Below, piece by piece: positions 27,363 through 35,783 of a DNA stretch of 51,295 nt; the stretch's first letter is position 1; every line of letters starts with the position of its first letter. This DNA comes from Desulfitibacter alkalitolerans DSM 16504 (lineage in GTDB: Bacteria > Bacillota > DSM-16504 > Desulfitibacterales > Desulfitibacteraceae), in the NCBI RefSeq assembly GCF_000620305.1, contig NZ_KK211103.1:187664-238958 (forward strand), in the 5' to 3' direction. The notes under the pieces were generated by a model that was given only the letters and a program-made list of their open reading frames with translations, searched no databases and had not been told where the DNA came from. The translations under genes and the position numbers were made by a program.

Positions 27363-28124
27363 TTATATTTTTCTTTCAATATACTTCAATAGCTCTTGCG
27401 GCGAATTCACCACCACAGGATAATTTAGTTTTGGTCTGCATAATACTATGACCTGTATATTTAAATCTAATGCAGCGGTAAGCTTTTCATGGAAACCCCC
27501 AATATCTCCACTCTCTTTGGTAAGGATTACCTGGGCTCCATACTGCTTAAACAGGGCCTTATTTAACTCCTTTGAAAAGGGTCCCTTTAATGCAACAATC
27601 TGCTCCGGCTTTAACCCAAGATCTTCGCAGACCCTCAGGGAAGCACTGAGTGGCAGCACCCTTGCAGTTAAATTTGCTCCAGCCCTTTGAACCATGGCTG
27701 CAATTTGCGGTAAATTTTTACTGCCAAGGGTACTGAAAACATTTTGCCCTCTCTGGAGATGCTGTTCTATTTCATCAAGGCCTTCCACCTTCTTGATTAA
27801 TGGATCATCTGCAAGCTCACAGCTGTGCCTTTCGACCCTGATATATTCAATATCCAGCTGGGCAGCCACTTCCATGGCCAGCTTACTAATCTCCCCGGCA
27901 AAGGGATGGGTGGCATCAACCAGAAATACTGTTTCCCTTTCCTTGAGGCACCTGATTAACTCTTCTTTATCAAAGGCCCCCTTCTTTAAATAGGTTATAC
28001 TATTACTGGCCAAGAGCTCATAGCCATAGGTACTGACCACGGAAGCAGATACCTGGAGACCACTCTCTTTTAAAAGCTTAACTGTTTCCCTGGCTTCTGA
28101 AGTGCCTGCCAGAACGAAAATCAT
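27363..28124 (-). CDS. cbiJ: Cobalt-precorrin-6A reductase CbiJ
   Basis: 253 residues. It starts with the nucleotide-binding segment MIFVLAGTSEARETVKLL, has VDATHPFAGEISK in the middle, and ends with ALKGPFSKELN and TKESGDIGGFHEKLTAAL, the full CobK/CbiJ pattern. It reduces the macrocycle with NAD(P)H. Its ATG overlaps the cbiH stop (ATGA). This is the canonical copy; a diverged paralogue lies at 10.4-11.1 kb. Confidence 0.93.
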   Translation of the reverse strand: MIFVLAGTSEARETVKLLKESGLQVSASVVSTYGYELLASNSITYLKKGAFDKEELIRCLKERETVFLVDATHPFAGEISKLAMEVAAQLDIEYIRVERHSCELADDPLIKKVEGLDEIEQHLQRGQNVFSTLGSKNLPQIAAMVQRAGANLTARVLPLSASLRVCEDLGLKPEQIVALKGPFSKELNKALFKQYGAQVILTKESGDIGGFHEKLTAALDLNIQVIVLCRPKLNYPVVVNSPQELLKYIERKI

Positions 28125-28930
28125 ACCTTGTAACCCCTTGGAGTGACCATTTTGCCATTTTCAACCTTTGTTTGGGAATTACCAACTATTACTGTTGTTA
28201 GCATATCTATTTCTTCCTTTAGCATATCCCTGAGGGTTGTAATAACTACACTTTCTAACCCTCTTTTTGCACAGCGAACTATGCCTACAGGTGTTTCAGG
28301 GTTCTTATGCCATAAAAGTATTTCTCTTGCTGATTCAATGTGGGTTTGTCTGCCATGACTCTTGGGATTATACAGTACAACTATAAAATCTCCCAGACCT
28401 GCAGCTTCCAGTCTGTTCATTATTTTCACCCAGGGGGTAAGCAGGTCACTTAAACTAATGACAGCAAAATCATGCATAAGGGGAGCCCCTAAAGCTGCTG
28501 CTGCTGCAGTAGCCGCTGTTACACCAGGCACTACCTCCACATCCACACTATCCCCGGCAAGCTCCAATACTATTCCAGCCATGCCATAGACTCCAGGGTC
28601 ACCGCTGCTGATAACAGAAACTGTCCTGCCCTGCTGTGCAAGGTCTACAGCCAATTGGGCCCTGTCTATTTCCTTGCGCATTCCAGAGCTGATAACCTCT
28701 TTGCCCTCTGTTAAATCCTCAATTAGGTCCAGGTATGTTTTGTAGCCTATTATAACGTCCGATATTTTTAATGCTTCCAGGGCTGCAGGGGCCAAGAGAT
28801 CTCTATTCCCTGGTCCAAGTCCAACCACCAGGATTTTTCCACAGCCACACTTATTGTTACTGGGCCCACCTTTTGCTTCGGCACAATTGTGCAGCCCTTG
28901 TTTGCCACTAGCTTTGCAGCAGGTTCGCAT
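28121..28930 (-). CDS. cbiH: Cobalt-precorrin-3 C17-methyltransferase CbiH, overlapping cbiG
   Basis: 269 residues if begun at the ATG at 28930, which has AGGAG about ten bases upstream. The SAM-binding start ILVVGLGPGNRDLLAP begins only near residue 33; GDPGVYGMAG, GVTAATAAAAALG and LYNPKSHGRQTH follow. It methylates C17 and contracts the ring. The gene is in the -1 frame relative to cbiG, and its essential first motif starts inside cbiG (about 28834), so the two coding regions must overlap by at least 65 bases, or 163 with this start. The predicted N-terminus, rich in Cys, is the out-of-frame reading of the end of cbiG. A frameshifted CbiG-CbiH fusion is an alternative. Confidence 0.88.
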   Translation of the reverse strand: MRTCCKASGKQGLHNCAEAKGGPSNNKCGCGKILVVGLGPGNRDLLAPAALEALKISDVIIGYKTYLDLIEDLTEGKEVISSGMRKEIDRAQLAVDLAQQGRTVSVISSGDPGVYGMAGIVLELAGDSVDVEVVPGVTAATAAAAALGAPLMHDFAVISLSDLLTPWVKIMNRLEAAGLGDFIVVLYNPKSHGRQTHIESAREILLWHKNPETPVGIVRCAKRGLESVVITTLRDMLKEEIDMLTTVIVGNSQTKVENGKMVTPRGYKV

Positions 28931-29886
28931 ACTCCACCAACTCCTATCTGTTTTTTCACCCAATGAGAAGGCTCAAAGGTTCCTTCCAGGGTTCTAATCT
29001 CCTCTTTAGTTACAGTTCTCAAGGGAACCTTCATTTCCTTAGAAAGGAGCTTTAGTGCCTCCTCCTCTCCCTTAAAATCTATGGTAGCCAGGGCTTTAAT
29101 ACACCTTTCATCAAGATAAAAGCGTTTAAAAGTTTCTCTTAATGCACTGGTTACAGTCTCTAAAGCTACCCCCTTGCGGCAGCCTATACCAACCACCAGA
29201 ATACGCGGTAAAATCTGCAGTATCTTGCCTGCTGCCCCCTGAACATGGGGACTGATTAATACCACAGGCTCATTAAATTCCGGCCATTCCTGCCAGATAA
29301 AGCCATCCTTAATAGACGAAACAATGGGAAAGGGACTGGATAAATATACCTTCTTTCCCTCTACCAGCAGCCTATTAAAAACCTTTACCTTTTCCCTGGG
29401 TACCACCAGTCCATCTAGTTCTGCAGCAAGCACATCCACCGCCGGCTTTTCCCTTACATCAGTTGCAGTAGTTATTACTGCCTGACCCTTTAGCTTATCT
29501 GCCACTTTTCTTGCCAGGTCATTGGCTCCCCCTACATGACCTGATAACAGGCTTATGGCAAAGGCCCCCTTTTCATCCACCACCACTACTGCAGGATCGC
29601 AATACTTGGACTGAACCAATGGAGCCAGGCTCCTAACTACTATTCCTGTGGCCATGATGCATATTATCTGGGTGTATCTGGAAAAAACCTCAGCAAAGGT
29701 ATGCTGCCAACCCTCAAAATACTCGATCTGTACTGGCCTGTCCTGGACTATGGTTTTTTCAAGCCTTTTTGGAATGTATACTACCCTAGCCCCGTCAAGA
29801 AGCTTCCCCAGCCTCACGGCAAGCTCTGCACCCTTTTCAGTCAAGCATATTACTGCTGTGAGGTTATTTTCCTTCTCTGTACTCAT
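28768..29886 (-). CDS. cbiG: Cobalt-precorrin-5A hydrolase CbiG
   Basis: 372 residues. AVICLTEKGAELA opens the protein, ATGIVVRSLAPL, LLSGHVGGAND and VITTATDVREKPAVD make up the N-terminal domain, and VVGIGCRKG starts the C-terminal one. The family usually ends near GPVTISVAVEK. Here about 20 residues (SWWLDLDQG and on) run past this into the start of cbiH in another frame. It opens the ring lactone and releases acetaldehyde. The ATG at 29886 was chosen; an ATG 18 bases earlier is possible and would lengthen the overlap with cbiF. Confidence 0.9.
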   Translation of the reverse strand: MSTEKENNLTAVICLTEKGAELAVRLGKLLDGARVVYIPKRLEKTIVQDRPVQIEYFEGWQHTFAEVFSRYTQIICIMATGIVVRSLAPLVQSKYCDPAVVVVDEKGAFAISLLSGHVGGANDLARKVADKLKGQAVITTATDVREKPAVDVLAAELDGLVVPREKVKVFNRLLVEGKKVYLSSPFPIVSSIKDGFIWQEWPEFNEPVVLISPHVQGAAGKILQILPRILVVGIGCRKGVALETVTSALRETFKRFYLDERCIKALATIDFKGEEEALKLLSKEMKVPLRTVTKEEIRTLEGTFEPSHWVKKQIGVGGVCEPAAKLVANKGCTIVPKQKVGPVTISVAVEKSWWLDLDQGIEISWPLQPWKH

Positions 29887-30610
29887 GGGTAAATTCCCTA
29901 TCATATAATTTGGATTTTCCTGTATCCTTTAAAAAGTTCCCCACCAGAATTAGCGCTGTTTTGGTAATTCCTGCATCCCTGGTCAGCTGGGCCAGGTTTG
30001 CCAGGGTACCCTTTAAAACCCTTTCCTCGGGCCAGGATGCCTTTTCCACTACTGCAGCAGGTGTATCTGGCGAATAACCCTCCAGAAGCTGCTCAACAAC
30101 CCTTTCAATCATGCCCACAGACAGAAAGATTGCCATGGATGAACCGTGGGCTGCCAGACTGGCAAGATTTTCTCTTGCAGGTACGGGGGTTCTTCCCTCC
30201 ATACGGGTGATAATTACTGTTTGGGTTCCGTCAGGAACTGTGTATTCCTTCTGAACACTTGCTGCTGCTGCCAGAAACGAGCTAACCCCTGGAATTACTT
30301 TAAAGGGAACATTCTTCTGCTTGAGCAGCTCCATCTGTTCTCCTATGGCACCATAAAGACTTGGATCACCAGTATGGAGTCTGACCACCTTTTCACCTTT
30401 GTTGTATGCCTCAACCATTGTCTCAACTATTTCTTCCAGGTCCAAATGGGCACTGTTGACCAGCCTTGCTCCTGCTTTCGTATAATCGAGAACTTTTTCA
30501 TTTACAAGGGATCCTGCCCATACAACAAGATCTGCCTCTTGAAGCAGCTTGTAGCCCTTTAGAGTGATTAGTTCAGGATCCCCTGAACCTGCCCCTACAA
30601 AGAAAATCAC
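29864..30610 (-). CDS. cbiF: Cobalt-precorrin-4 C11-methyltransferase CbiF
   Basis: 248 residues of the tetrapyrrole methylase fold. FVGAGSGDPELITLKG is at the start, LHTGDPSLYGAIGEQ and GVSSFLAAAA follow, then TRMEGRTPVP. It transfers a methyl group from SAM to C11. The start is GTG, overlapping the cbiL stop (GTGA). Part of the overlapping cbiL-cbiF-cbiG-cbiH series. Confidence 0.94.
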   Translation of the reverse strand: MIFFVGAGSGDPELITLKGYKLLQEADLVVWAGSLVNEKVLDYTKAGARLVNSAHLDLEEIVETMVEAYNKGEKVVRLHTGDPSLYGAIGEQMELLKQKNVPFKVIPGVSSFLAAAASVQKEYTVPDGTQTVIITRMEGRTPVPARENLASLAAHGSSMAIFLSVGMIERVVEQLLEGYSPDTPAAVVEKASWPEERVLKGTLANLAQLTRDAGITKTALILVGNFLKDTGKSKLYDREFTHEYREGK

Positions 30611-31332
30611 TTTGCATCATCTCCTAGCTTTTTTTTAATTATCATTGTGGAGAGATAGTCAAACTTTTTATTGCGAAGTTCCTTTAATTCATTGGTGTAA
30701 AACCCATCTGGAAATCCACAGCGACTGGCATAAAAAGCCTTGTCAAGTATGCCCTTCTCCTCTAATATATCAATGACCTTATCTGCCTGATTGCCTGCCT
30801 TTAAGAGCACAATGTTGTCAAACTCGGTTATGATTTTTTCCAGGCTTTGTTTATCATTTAATGCCGGAACTATAATCAGGCTTTCTTCGCCTTCAGCCAG
30901 GGGCTGACCAATCCAGGCAGATATTGAATTAATTGAGCTGATTCCAGGAATTATTTCTACTTCAGCTTCTGGAGCAAGCTTTTTCACATATTTTAAAAGG
31001 TATGTAAAGGTACTATAAATAGTTGGATCACCAAGGGTTATGAAAGCTGTGTCCTTACCCTGGTTCAAGACCTCCACCACCTGTTCAGCAGCCTGCTGCC
31101 AGTGCCTTTTCAAATCCTCCTGGTCAGTAATCATTGGCAGTATAAGCTCAACAGTCTCACAGTCCTTGTTGACAAGCTCTGAAGCTATTGATAAAGCCAG
31201 ACTTCTCTTTTCTCTTTTAGATTTTGGTATTAAAAGTACGTCTATTTCACCCAGAACCCTCTTGGCCTTTAATGTTAACAGCTCAGGGTCTCCAGGCCCT
31301 ACTCCTATACCATAAAATTTTCCTAATGACAA
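30607..31332 (-). CDS. cbiL: Cobalt-factor II C20-methyltransferase CbiL
   Basis: 241 residues of the tetrapyrrole methylase fold. FYGIGVGPGDPELLTLKAKR opens it, TLGDPTIYSTFTYL and GISSINSISAWIG follow. It methylates C20 of cobalt-sirohydrochlorin. No ATG fits; a TTG at 31332 lies behind AAGGGGG, which is the end of cbiT, and gives the usual family N-terminus. The start is therefore inferred. Confidence 0.93.
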   Translation of the reverse strand: MSLGKFYGIGVGPGDPELLTLKAKRVLGEIDVLLIPKSKREKRSLALSIASELVNKDCETVELILPMITDQEDLKRHWQQAAEQVVEVLNQGKDTAFITLGDPTIYSTFTYLLKYVKKLAPEAEVEIIPGISSINSISAWIGQPLAEGEESLIIVPALNDKQSLEKIITEFDNIVLLKAGNQADKVIDILEEKGILDKAFYASRCGFPDGFYTNELKELRNKKFDYLSTMIIKKKLGDDAK

Positions 31333-31336
31333 GTTA

Positions 31337-31927
31337 CTACCCCCTTTTCCCAGCAGCAATTATGGTAACAGGATTTCTTGCCTGCCAGAGTGCTGCCCTG
31401 CCCCTCTGGCTAACCACAGCAATATTAACCTGTACTGCCTCTAATGTATAATTTTTCTCTTTTAGTATATTAAATGCCTCTGGGCCTGTTTCCAGAGTCA
31501 CTGAGTTAACTACCAGCCAGCCCCCAGGCTTTAGCTTATTGTCACATGTTTCTAAAATATCTCCCAGATTCCCCCCACTGCCCCCTATAAATATTCTGTC
31601 TGCTTCTGGCAGGTCTGCCATTGCTTGCGGGGCTGTCCCTTCAATAATATTTATATCCACACCAAATTTTTTGCTGTTTTCCTGAATTAAGCCAATACCC
31701 CGGGGATTTTTTTCAATGGCATATACCCTGCCATTAGCTGCCAGAATTTTACATTCCACAGCTACAGAACCACTGCCTGCACCTACATCATATACTACAG
31801 CCCCTGGAAAAAGCCGGAGCTTTGACAGTGATAGAACCCGTATTTCATTTTTAGTCATTGGAACACCCTCATCCCGAATAAACTCCTCGTCAGGGATTCC
31901 AGGCGTTATATACACCCATTTACTCAT
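31337..31927 (-). CDS. cbiT: Cobalt-precorrin-6B C15-methyltransferase / decarboxylase CbiT
   Basis: 196 residues. GIPDEEFIRDEGVPMTKNE is the typical CbiT N-terminus, VYDVGAGSGSVAVE is the SAM site, and DRIFIGGSGGNL follows. It methylates C15 and decarboxylates the C12 acetate, together with CbiE at C5. Its ATG overlaps the cbiE stop by eight bases (ATGAGTAA). In many bacteria cbiE and cbiT are fused (CobL); here they are separate. Confidence 0.94.
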   Translation of the reverse strand: MSKWVYITPGIPDEEFIRDEGVPMTKNEIRVLSLSKLRLFPGAVVYDVGAGSGSVAVECKILAANGRVYAIEKNPRGIGLIQENSKKFGVDINIIEGTAPQAMADLPEADRIFIGGSGGNLGDILETCDNKLKPGGWLVVNSVTLETGPEAFNILKEKNYTLEAVQVNIAVVSQRGRAALWQARNPVTIIAAGKRG

Positions 31928-32549
31928 TTAAAATCACCATCACACTATTACTATAGTCTTCCTCATCCTTAGACAAGGCCTTTAAAGTTGTATATACCAG
32001 CCTTTCCCATGGATATGATAGGTCCTTACCTACAATAACCTGCATATCTGCTGCCCCCTTTGCAAGGAGATATTCAGCTATCCTCTGTGGTGTCCAGGGG
32101 CTGCCAGTAAGAAGTGCAGTTATCTGAGCCTGCTCAACGGCTTCTACTACCAAATCCACTGAGCGGCCATGCATGCTTAATATCTGAGCCTCATTCCAGG
32201 GTTTCTTGATTCTGGCAAACATGAGCTGGATGGAGCTGATTCCAGGCACAAACTCCAGATCATTGGCTGGGATGTGCTTTGCCAGGTAGTTTGCCAGGCT
32301 GTAAATCCCTGTATCTCCAGAAACCAGCACCACAATCCTTTTGGTGTGTCTGTGCTCATTAATATATTCAATGGCTTTTTTAAGTTCCTTGTCCACAGAA
32401 AACTGCTCCTGACCTTTAGATGCAAAGGTATCAAGAAGGCGCTGTCCTCCAACAAGTGCTTCCGCCTGTTTTATTGTTTCCAGGCCTATGGGTGTAAGAT
32501 AGCTTTCGTGCCCAGGACCTGTTCCTACGACTTTAACTAAACCTGCCAA
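31920..32549 (-). CDS. cbiE: Cobalt-precorrin-7 C5-methyltransferase CbiE
   Basis: 209 residues of the tetrapyrrole methylase fold. VVGTGPGHESYLTP is at the start, LVSGDTGIYSLANYL and GISSIQLMFARI follow, then SMHGRSVD. It methylates C5. The start is TTG (32549), inside the end of cbiD and behind GGGAGG; a non-ATG start is required because no ATG precedes the SAM motif. Confidence 0.93.
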   Translation of the reverse strand: MAGLVKVVGTGPGHESYLTPIGLETIKQAEALVGGQRLLDTFASKGQEQFSVDKELKKAIEYINEHRHTKRIVVLVSGDTGIYSLANYLAKHIPANDLEFVPGISSIQLMFARIKKPWNEAQILSMHGRSVDLVVEAVEQAQITALLTGSPWTPQRIAEYLLAKGAADMQVIVGKDLSYPWERLVYTTLKALSKDEEDYSNSVMVILNE

Positions 32550-33718
32550 CCTAGCTCCCTCCCTAATGTTACAGCTTCCTCATCATAACCTATTATCTCC
32601 CCGTCCAGGGAATACATTACAGTACCAATTTTAAGCTCTTCTCCAAGAAGTTCCAGGGAACGTTTGCTTGCCCACCTGGCAATAGTATTATAGACTTCAT
32701 GGAGACCATGGCTTTTTATAAGCTCTATTGAAGCATCAATAGTATTTAGCTCCATTATTTCTTTAATTAAAGCAGGAGAAGCACCCATCATGGCCGCGTG
32801 TGCTGCCAGGATTTCTCTTCGGCCATCTGCTATTTTGCTGTGGGTGTGAAAAATGCCCCCTGCCACCTTGATAATCTTGCCAATGTGGCCAAAGAGGAGT
32901 ATTCCCTTGATACCTCTTTTAGCACTTTCCTTAAGCATTGTCCCTATAAAATTACTTGTCTGAACAACAGCCTCCCTGGGCATTCCCAATTCAACGGCCT
33001 TTTTTTCACCCATTCCACCAGGTGTCAGAACTATCAGGCTATGTCCCAGGGCTGCTGCCTGGTCAATCTGTGGTATCAAGGAGTCCACATATGCCTCCTC
33101 AGACATGGGACGGACAATCCCAGTGGTGCCTAGTATTGATATGCCGCCAACAATACCAAGTCTGGGGTTTAATGTCTTTTTTGCAAGCCTTTCCCCCTCT
33201 GGAATTGCTATTGTAACCTTTACTCCTTTACCCCTGGGAAGAAGCTTTTTAACCTCATGTATAATCATCCTCCTGGGCACAGGATTTATTGCTGGCTCCC
33301 CCACTGGTACTGAAAGCCCAGGCTTGGTTACCCTGCCAACACCCTTTCCTCCAAGGAGAATTATTTCATTATTATGCTCCAGTATCTCTAAAGAATTTGC
33401 CTCCAGGATTTCTACAGACGCACAGATACTTGTACCATTGGTAATGTCAGGGTCATCTCCCGCATCCTTTATAACCTCTGCTGTTACTATATCTCCCTTA
33501 ACAGTTATGCTCTTTATGGGAATGCTGACAGTACCTCCCTGGGGCAAATCAACTGCAACAACATGAATTGGAAAGATTATTGGAGTTAAATTGTGTATTT
33601 TTTGTTTTCTTAGCTCTAATAATTGCTTCAAGGCTGCCTGGGCAGCAGCTGCAGCACAGGTTCCAGTAGTGTATCCAGAGCGCAGCTTTTTCCCATCCTT
33701 GTTGTTATCTATGACCAC
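32537..33718 (-). CDS. cbiD: Cobalt-precorrin-5B C1-methyltransferase CbiD
   Basis: 393 residues. LRSGYTTGTCAAAAAQAAL at the N-terminus is the CbiD hallmark; GDDPDITNGTSI, NPRLGIVGGISILGTTGIV and LFGHIGKIIKVAGGIFHTHS follow. It methylates C1. The start is GTG at 33718. A spacer of 39 bases separates it from cbiA; from here on most operon genes overlap. Confidence 0.95.
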   Translation of the reverse strand: MVIDNNKDGKKLRSGYTTGTCAAAAAQAALKQLLELRKQKIHNLTPIIFPIHVVAVDLPQGGTVSIPIKSITVKGDIVTAEVIKDAGDDPDITNGTSICASVEILEANSLEILEHNNEIILLGGKGVGRVTKPGLSVPVGEPAINPVPRRMIIHEVKKLLPRGKGVKVTIAIPEGERLAKKTLNPRLGIVGGISILGTTGIVRPMSEEAYVDSLIPQIDQAAALGHSLIVLTPGGMGEKKAVELGMPREAVVQTSNFIGTMLKESAKRGIKGILLFGHIGKIIKVAGGIFHTHSKIADGRREILAAHAAMMGASPALIKEIMELNTIDASIELIKSHGLHEVYNTIARWASKRSLELLGEELKIGTVMYSLDGEIIGYDEEAVTLGRELGWQV

Positions 33719-33757
33719 CAGCTACACTTCCATCCCTTGGTATTTTAACTTAATAGT

Positions 33758-35143
33758 TTATCTTCTTTGCTTTAACTCCCGGCATGCATCCAGGAAATTC
33801 AGGGCTGCCTTTGGATTTGATCGCAAATGTATATGGACGTAAGATGCAAAAAGGTTTCTTCTGGCATATCCATCTCTTCTATAATCAGCACCCTTGCCCC
33901 CAACAAGAGAAAAAGCGCTGTCTTCTTCTGGTATTCCTGACATGACAGAGTAATGGAATTCATGGCCCTTTACTTCATCACCCAAATCTCCAATAATGGA
34001 TTTTTTCAGGGCTGATGCCTTGACATATCCCAGGGCAGCCAGTTTATTTGTCATTTTCACTTCAACAGGTACAAGCCCTACACCAGGCCAGCTGTTACCT
34101 TGAAAATCCACAACCTTTTCAGTAAGATACATGAAGCCACCACATTCTGCAAATATGGGCAGCCCCTTGTCATGGGCATTATGTAAAGAGGTAATCATGG
34201 ATTGATTCTCAGAGAGTTCTTTAATGAACATCTCTGGAAAACCGCCGCCTATATATAACCCATCCACATCTGGTACAGAGGAGTCTTTAAGGGGACTAAA
34301 ATATACAAGTCTGGCCCCTAGCTCCTGGAGATAATCAAGGCTATCCTGATAATAGAAGGTAAAAGCCTGGTCCCTTGCCACTCCAATGAAGGTGTTTTTA
34401 TATTGATTGCGAGGCGTGCTCGAACTATTATACTCTTTAAATTCTACAGGCTCAGAGGCCCTGGCTGCTGCAAGGAGTGCATCCACATCAACCTCGGCTT
34501 CAGCTAAGTCTGCCATTAAGCTGATGGCTGAACTTAATTCATTGTTTTCCTCAGCTGGAAGCAGTCCCAGATGTCTCTCCGGCATGGTTATATGCTTATT
34601 CTTTGCCAGGCAGCCCAACACTTTTACTCCTAATTCATCCTCCAGGGCCCCAGCTAATATTGTTTTATAGTAGTCACTGCCTGCATTATTTAATATAACT
34701 CCCTTGAGGTCCAATCCAGAAACATACTCCTTGTAGCCTTTAACTAATGCTGCACAACTTCTGGCCATTCCCTTAACATTAACCACCAGGATTACAGGTG
34801 CTTTTAAGATCATGGCTATATGAGCACTACTGCCCTTTAGCCTTTCTCCCCTGGCACCGTCAAATAGCCCCATCACTCCTTCTATTATAGAAATATCAGC
34901 ATTTTGGGCATTTCTAGCAAAGACTGTTTTAACAACCTCCTCACTGCCCATCCAGCTGTCTAAATTATGGCTTTTGACACCAGCTGCATGGTAATGCAGC
35001 CCAGGATCTATATAATCGGGACCAACCTTGAATGGCTGTACCTTGATGCCCCTTCTTTTTAAAGCAGCCAACAATCCCAGGGTAAGGGTCGTCTTGCCAA
35101 CTCCACTTTGTACACCTGCAATCAATATACGGGGGAAGCTCAT
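33758..35143 (-). CDS. cbiA: Cobyrinic acid a,c-diamide synthase CbiA
   Basis: 461 residues. The N-terminal P-loop is GVQSGVGKTT, followed by VGPDYIDPGLH, GVMGLFDG and the C-terminal amidotransferase nucleophile in AECGGFMYLT. The late histidine is in SYVHIHL. It amidates the a and c side chains. The ATG at 35143, with GGAGG eight bases upstream, is preferred to an ORF extension of eight codons. It is the first gene of the cobalamin operon, behind the second riboswitch. Confidence 0.95.
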   Translation of the reverse strand: MSFPRILIAGVQSGVGKTTLTLGLLAALKRRGIKVQPFKVGPDYIDPGLHYHAAGVKSHNLDSWMGSEEVVKTVFARNAQNADISIIEGVMGLFDGARGERLKGSSAHIAMILKAPVILVVNVKGMARSCAALVKGYKEYVSGLDLKGVILNNAGSDYYKTILAGALEDELGVKVLGCLAKNKHITMPERHLGLLPAEENNELSSAISLMADLAEAEVDVDALLAAARASEPVEFKEYNSSSTPRNQYKNTFIGVARDQAFTFYYQDSLDYLQELGARLVYFSPLKDSSVPDVDGLYIGGGFPEMFIKELSENQSMITSLHNAHDKGLPIFAECGGFMYLTEKVVDFQGNSWPGVGLVPVEVKMTNKLAALGYVKASALKKSIIGDLGDEVKGHEFHYSVMSGIPEEDSAFSLVGGKGADYRRDGYARRNLFASYVHIHLRSNPKAALNFLDACRELKQRR

Positions 35144-35172
35144 GTTTTCTACCTCCAGGGGACACACCTCTT

Positions 35173-35193
35173 CAGAAGTCAGAAGTCAGAATA
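35173..35193. repeat. 7-bp tandem repeat upstream of cbiA
   Basis: Three units cagaagt, cagaagt, cagaata between the cbiA start and the riboswitch terminator. Same heptamer family as at 26774, 26876 and 27301. Confidence 0.6.
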
Positions 35194-35262
35194 ACACTTC
35201 CAAAACCTTGCTTTGGTGTGCATCATTTGTCTAGCCTCTTGTCAAGGAATGTCCCCAAATTT

Positions 35263-35290
35263 AAAAAAACTTCTACCCCAAGGGTAGAAG
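35263..35290 (-). terminator. Terminator in the expression platform of the cbiA riboswitch
   Basis: Minus strand CTTCTACCC-TTG-GGGTAGAAG followed by seven T. A perfect 9-bp stem with a textbook tail, 64 bases after the aptamer. Confidence 0.92.
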
Positions 35291-35353
35291 CAATATTCTT
35301 AGAAATTGCCACATTTGACCACTTTCCTCGAGGGTCTTTCATGTAACTTCAAA

Positions 35354-35502
35354 AACAGGCAGGTTTCCTGACTTCCAGATAATCCTCCCCGTATCCCTTC
35401 CCGAAGACTCAGTGGTTATGATACGGATTGTAGCTGGTTACAGTGGCGGGACCGTACCGGAATTGCACCGGGTTTCCCTTTTAACCCTAACGGGCACCTA
35501 TT
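35354..35502 (-). promoter_or_regulatory. Cobalamin riboswitch upstream of the cbi/cob operon
   Basis: On the minus strand TAGGTGCCC, GGGAAACCCGGTGCAATTCCGG, then the B12 box GGTCCCGCCACTGTAACC and GTCAGGAAACCTGCC follow in the order of the adenosylcobalamin aptamer. It is better conserved than the copy at 14.3 kb. With the terminator at 35263-35290 it should lower expression of the whole synthesis operon when cobalamin is abundant. Confidence 0.95.
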
Positions 35503-35527
35503 CTTAAAATATATTCAGATTATACCT

Positions 35528-35557
35528 ATTATAACGTAAACATGGTCAAATAGACAA
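35528..35557 (-). promoter_or_regulatory. Probable sigma-A promoter of the cobalamin operon
   Basis: On the minus strand TTGTCT (35552-35557) and TATAAT (35528-35533) are separated by 18 bases and lie about 26 bases before the riboswitch. An alternative pair, TTGACC with a second TATAAT, has 19-base spacing. The -10 match is perfect and the -35 is 5 of 6. Confidence 0.55.
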
Positions 35558-35713
35558 GGTAACTTTTGTACTAATGTGATTTTTATTCTATTTAATGATT
35601 TCACTGCAAAAAAAGTATTGCCGGAAAACAGTAACCTTTCAATGACATTCTTTTTTAAATAATTTGGGTCCTTCAACCAAGCTTTAAAGCAACACCTTAA
35701 TCTAAAAAAACAA

Positions 35714-35742
35714 TTGAATTATATCGAGACAATAGATACAAT
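35714..35742 (+). promoter_or_regulatory. Probable sigma-A promoter of the LysR-type gene
   Basis: TTGAAT (35714-35719), 17 bases, TACAAT (35737-35742), about 40 bases before the LysR start codon. Each hexamer has one or two mismatches to consensus. Confidence 0.5.
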
Positions 35743-35783
35743 AAAATGGAATAAAAAGAGATAATTCTTTTATGGAGGTTATT

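Noticed and set aside
28837-28930. Cysteine-rich N-terminus of CbiH considered as a metal-binding extension
   Set aside because: It is the out-of-frame reading of the conserved end of CbiG, so its cysteines are probably accidental.
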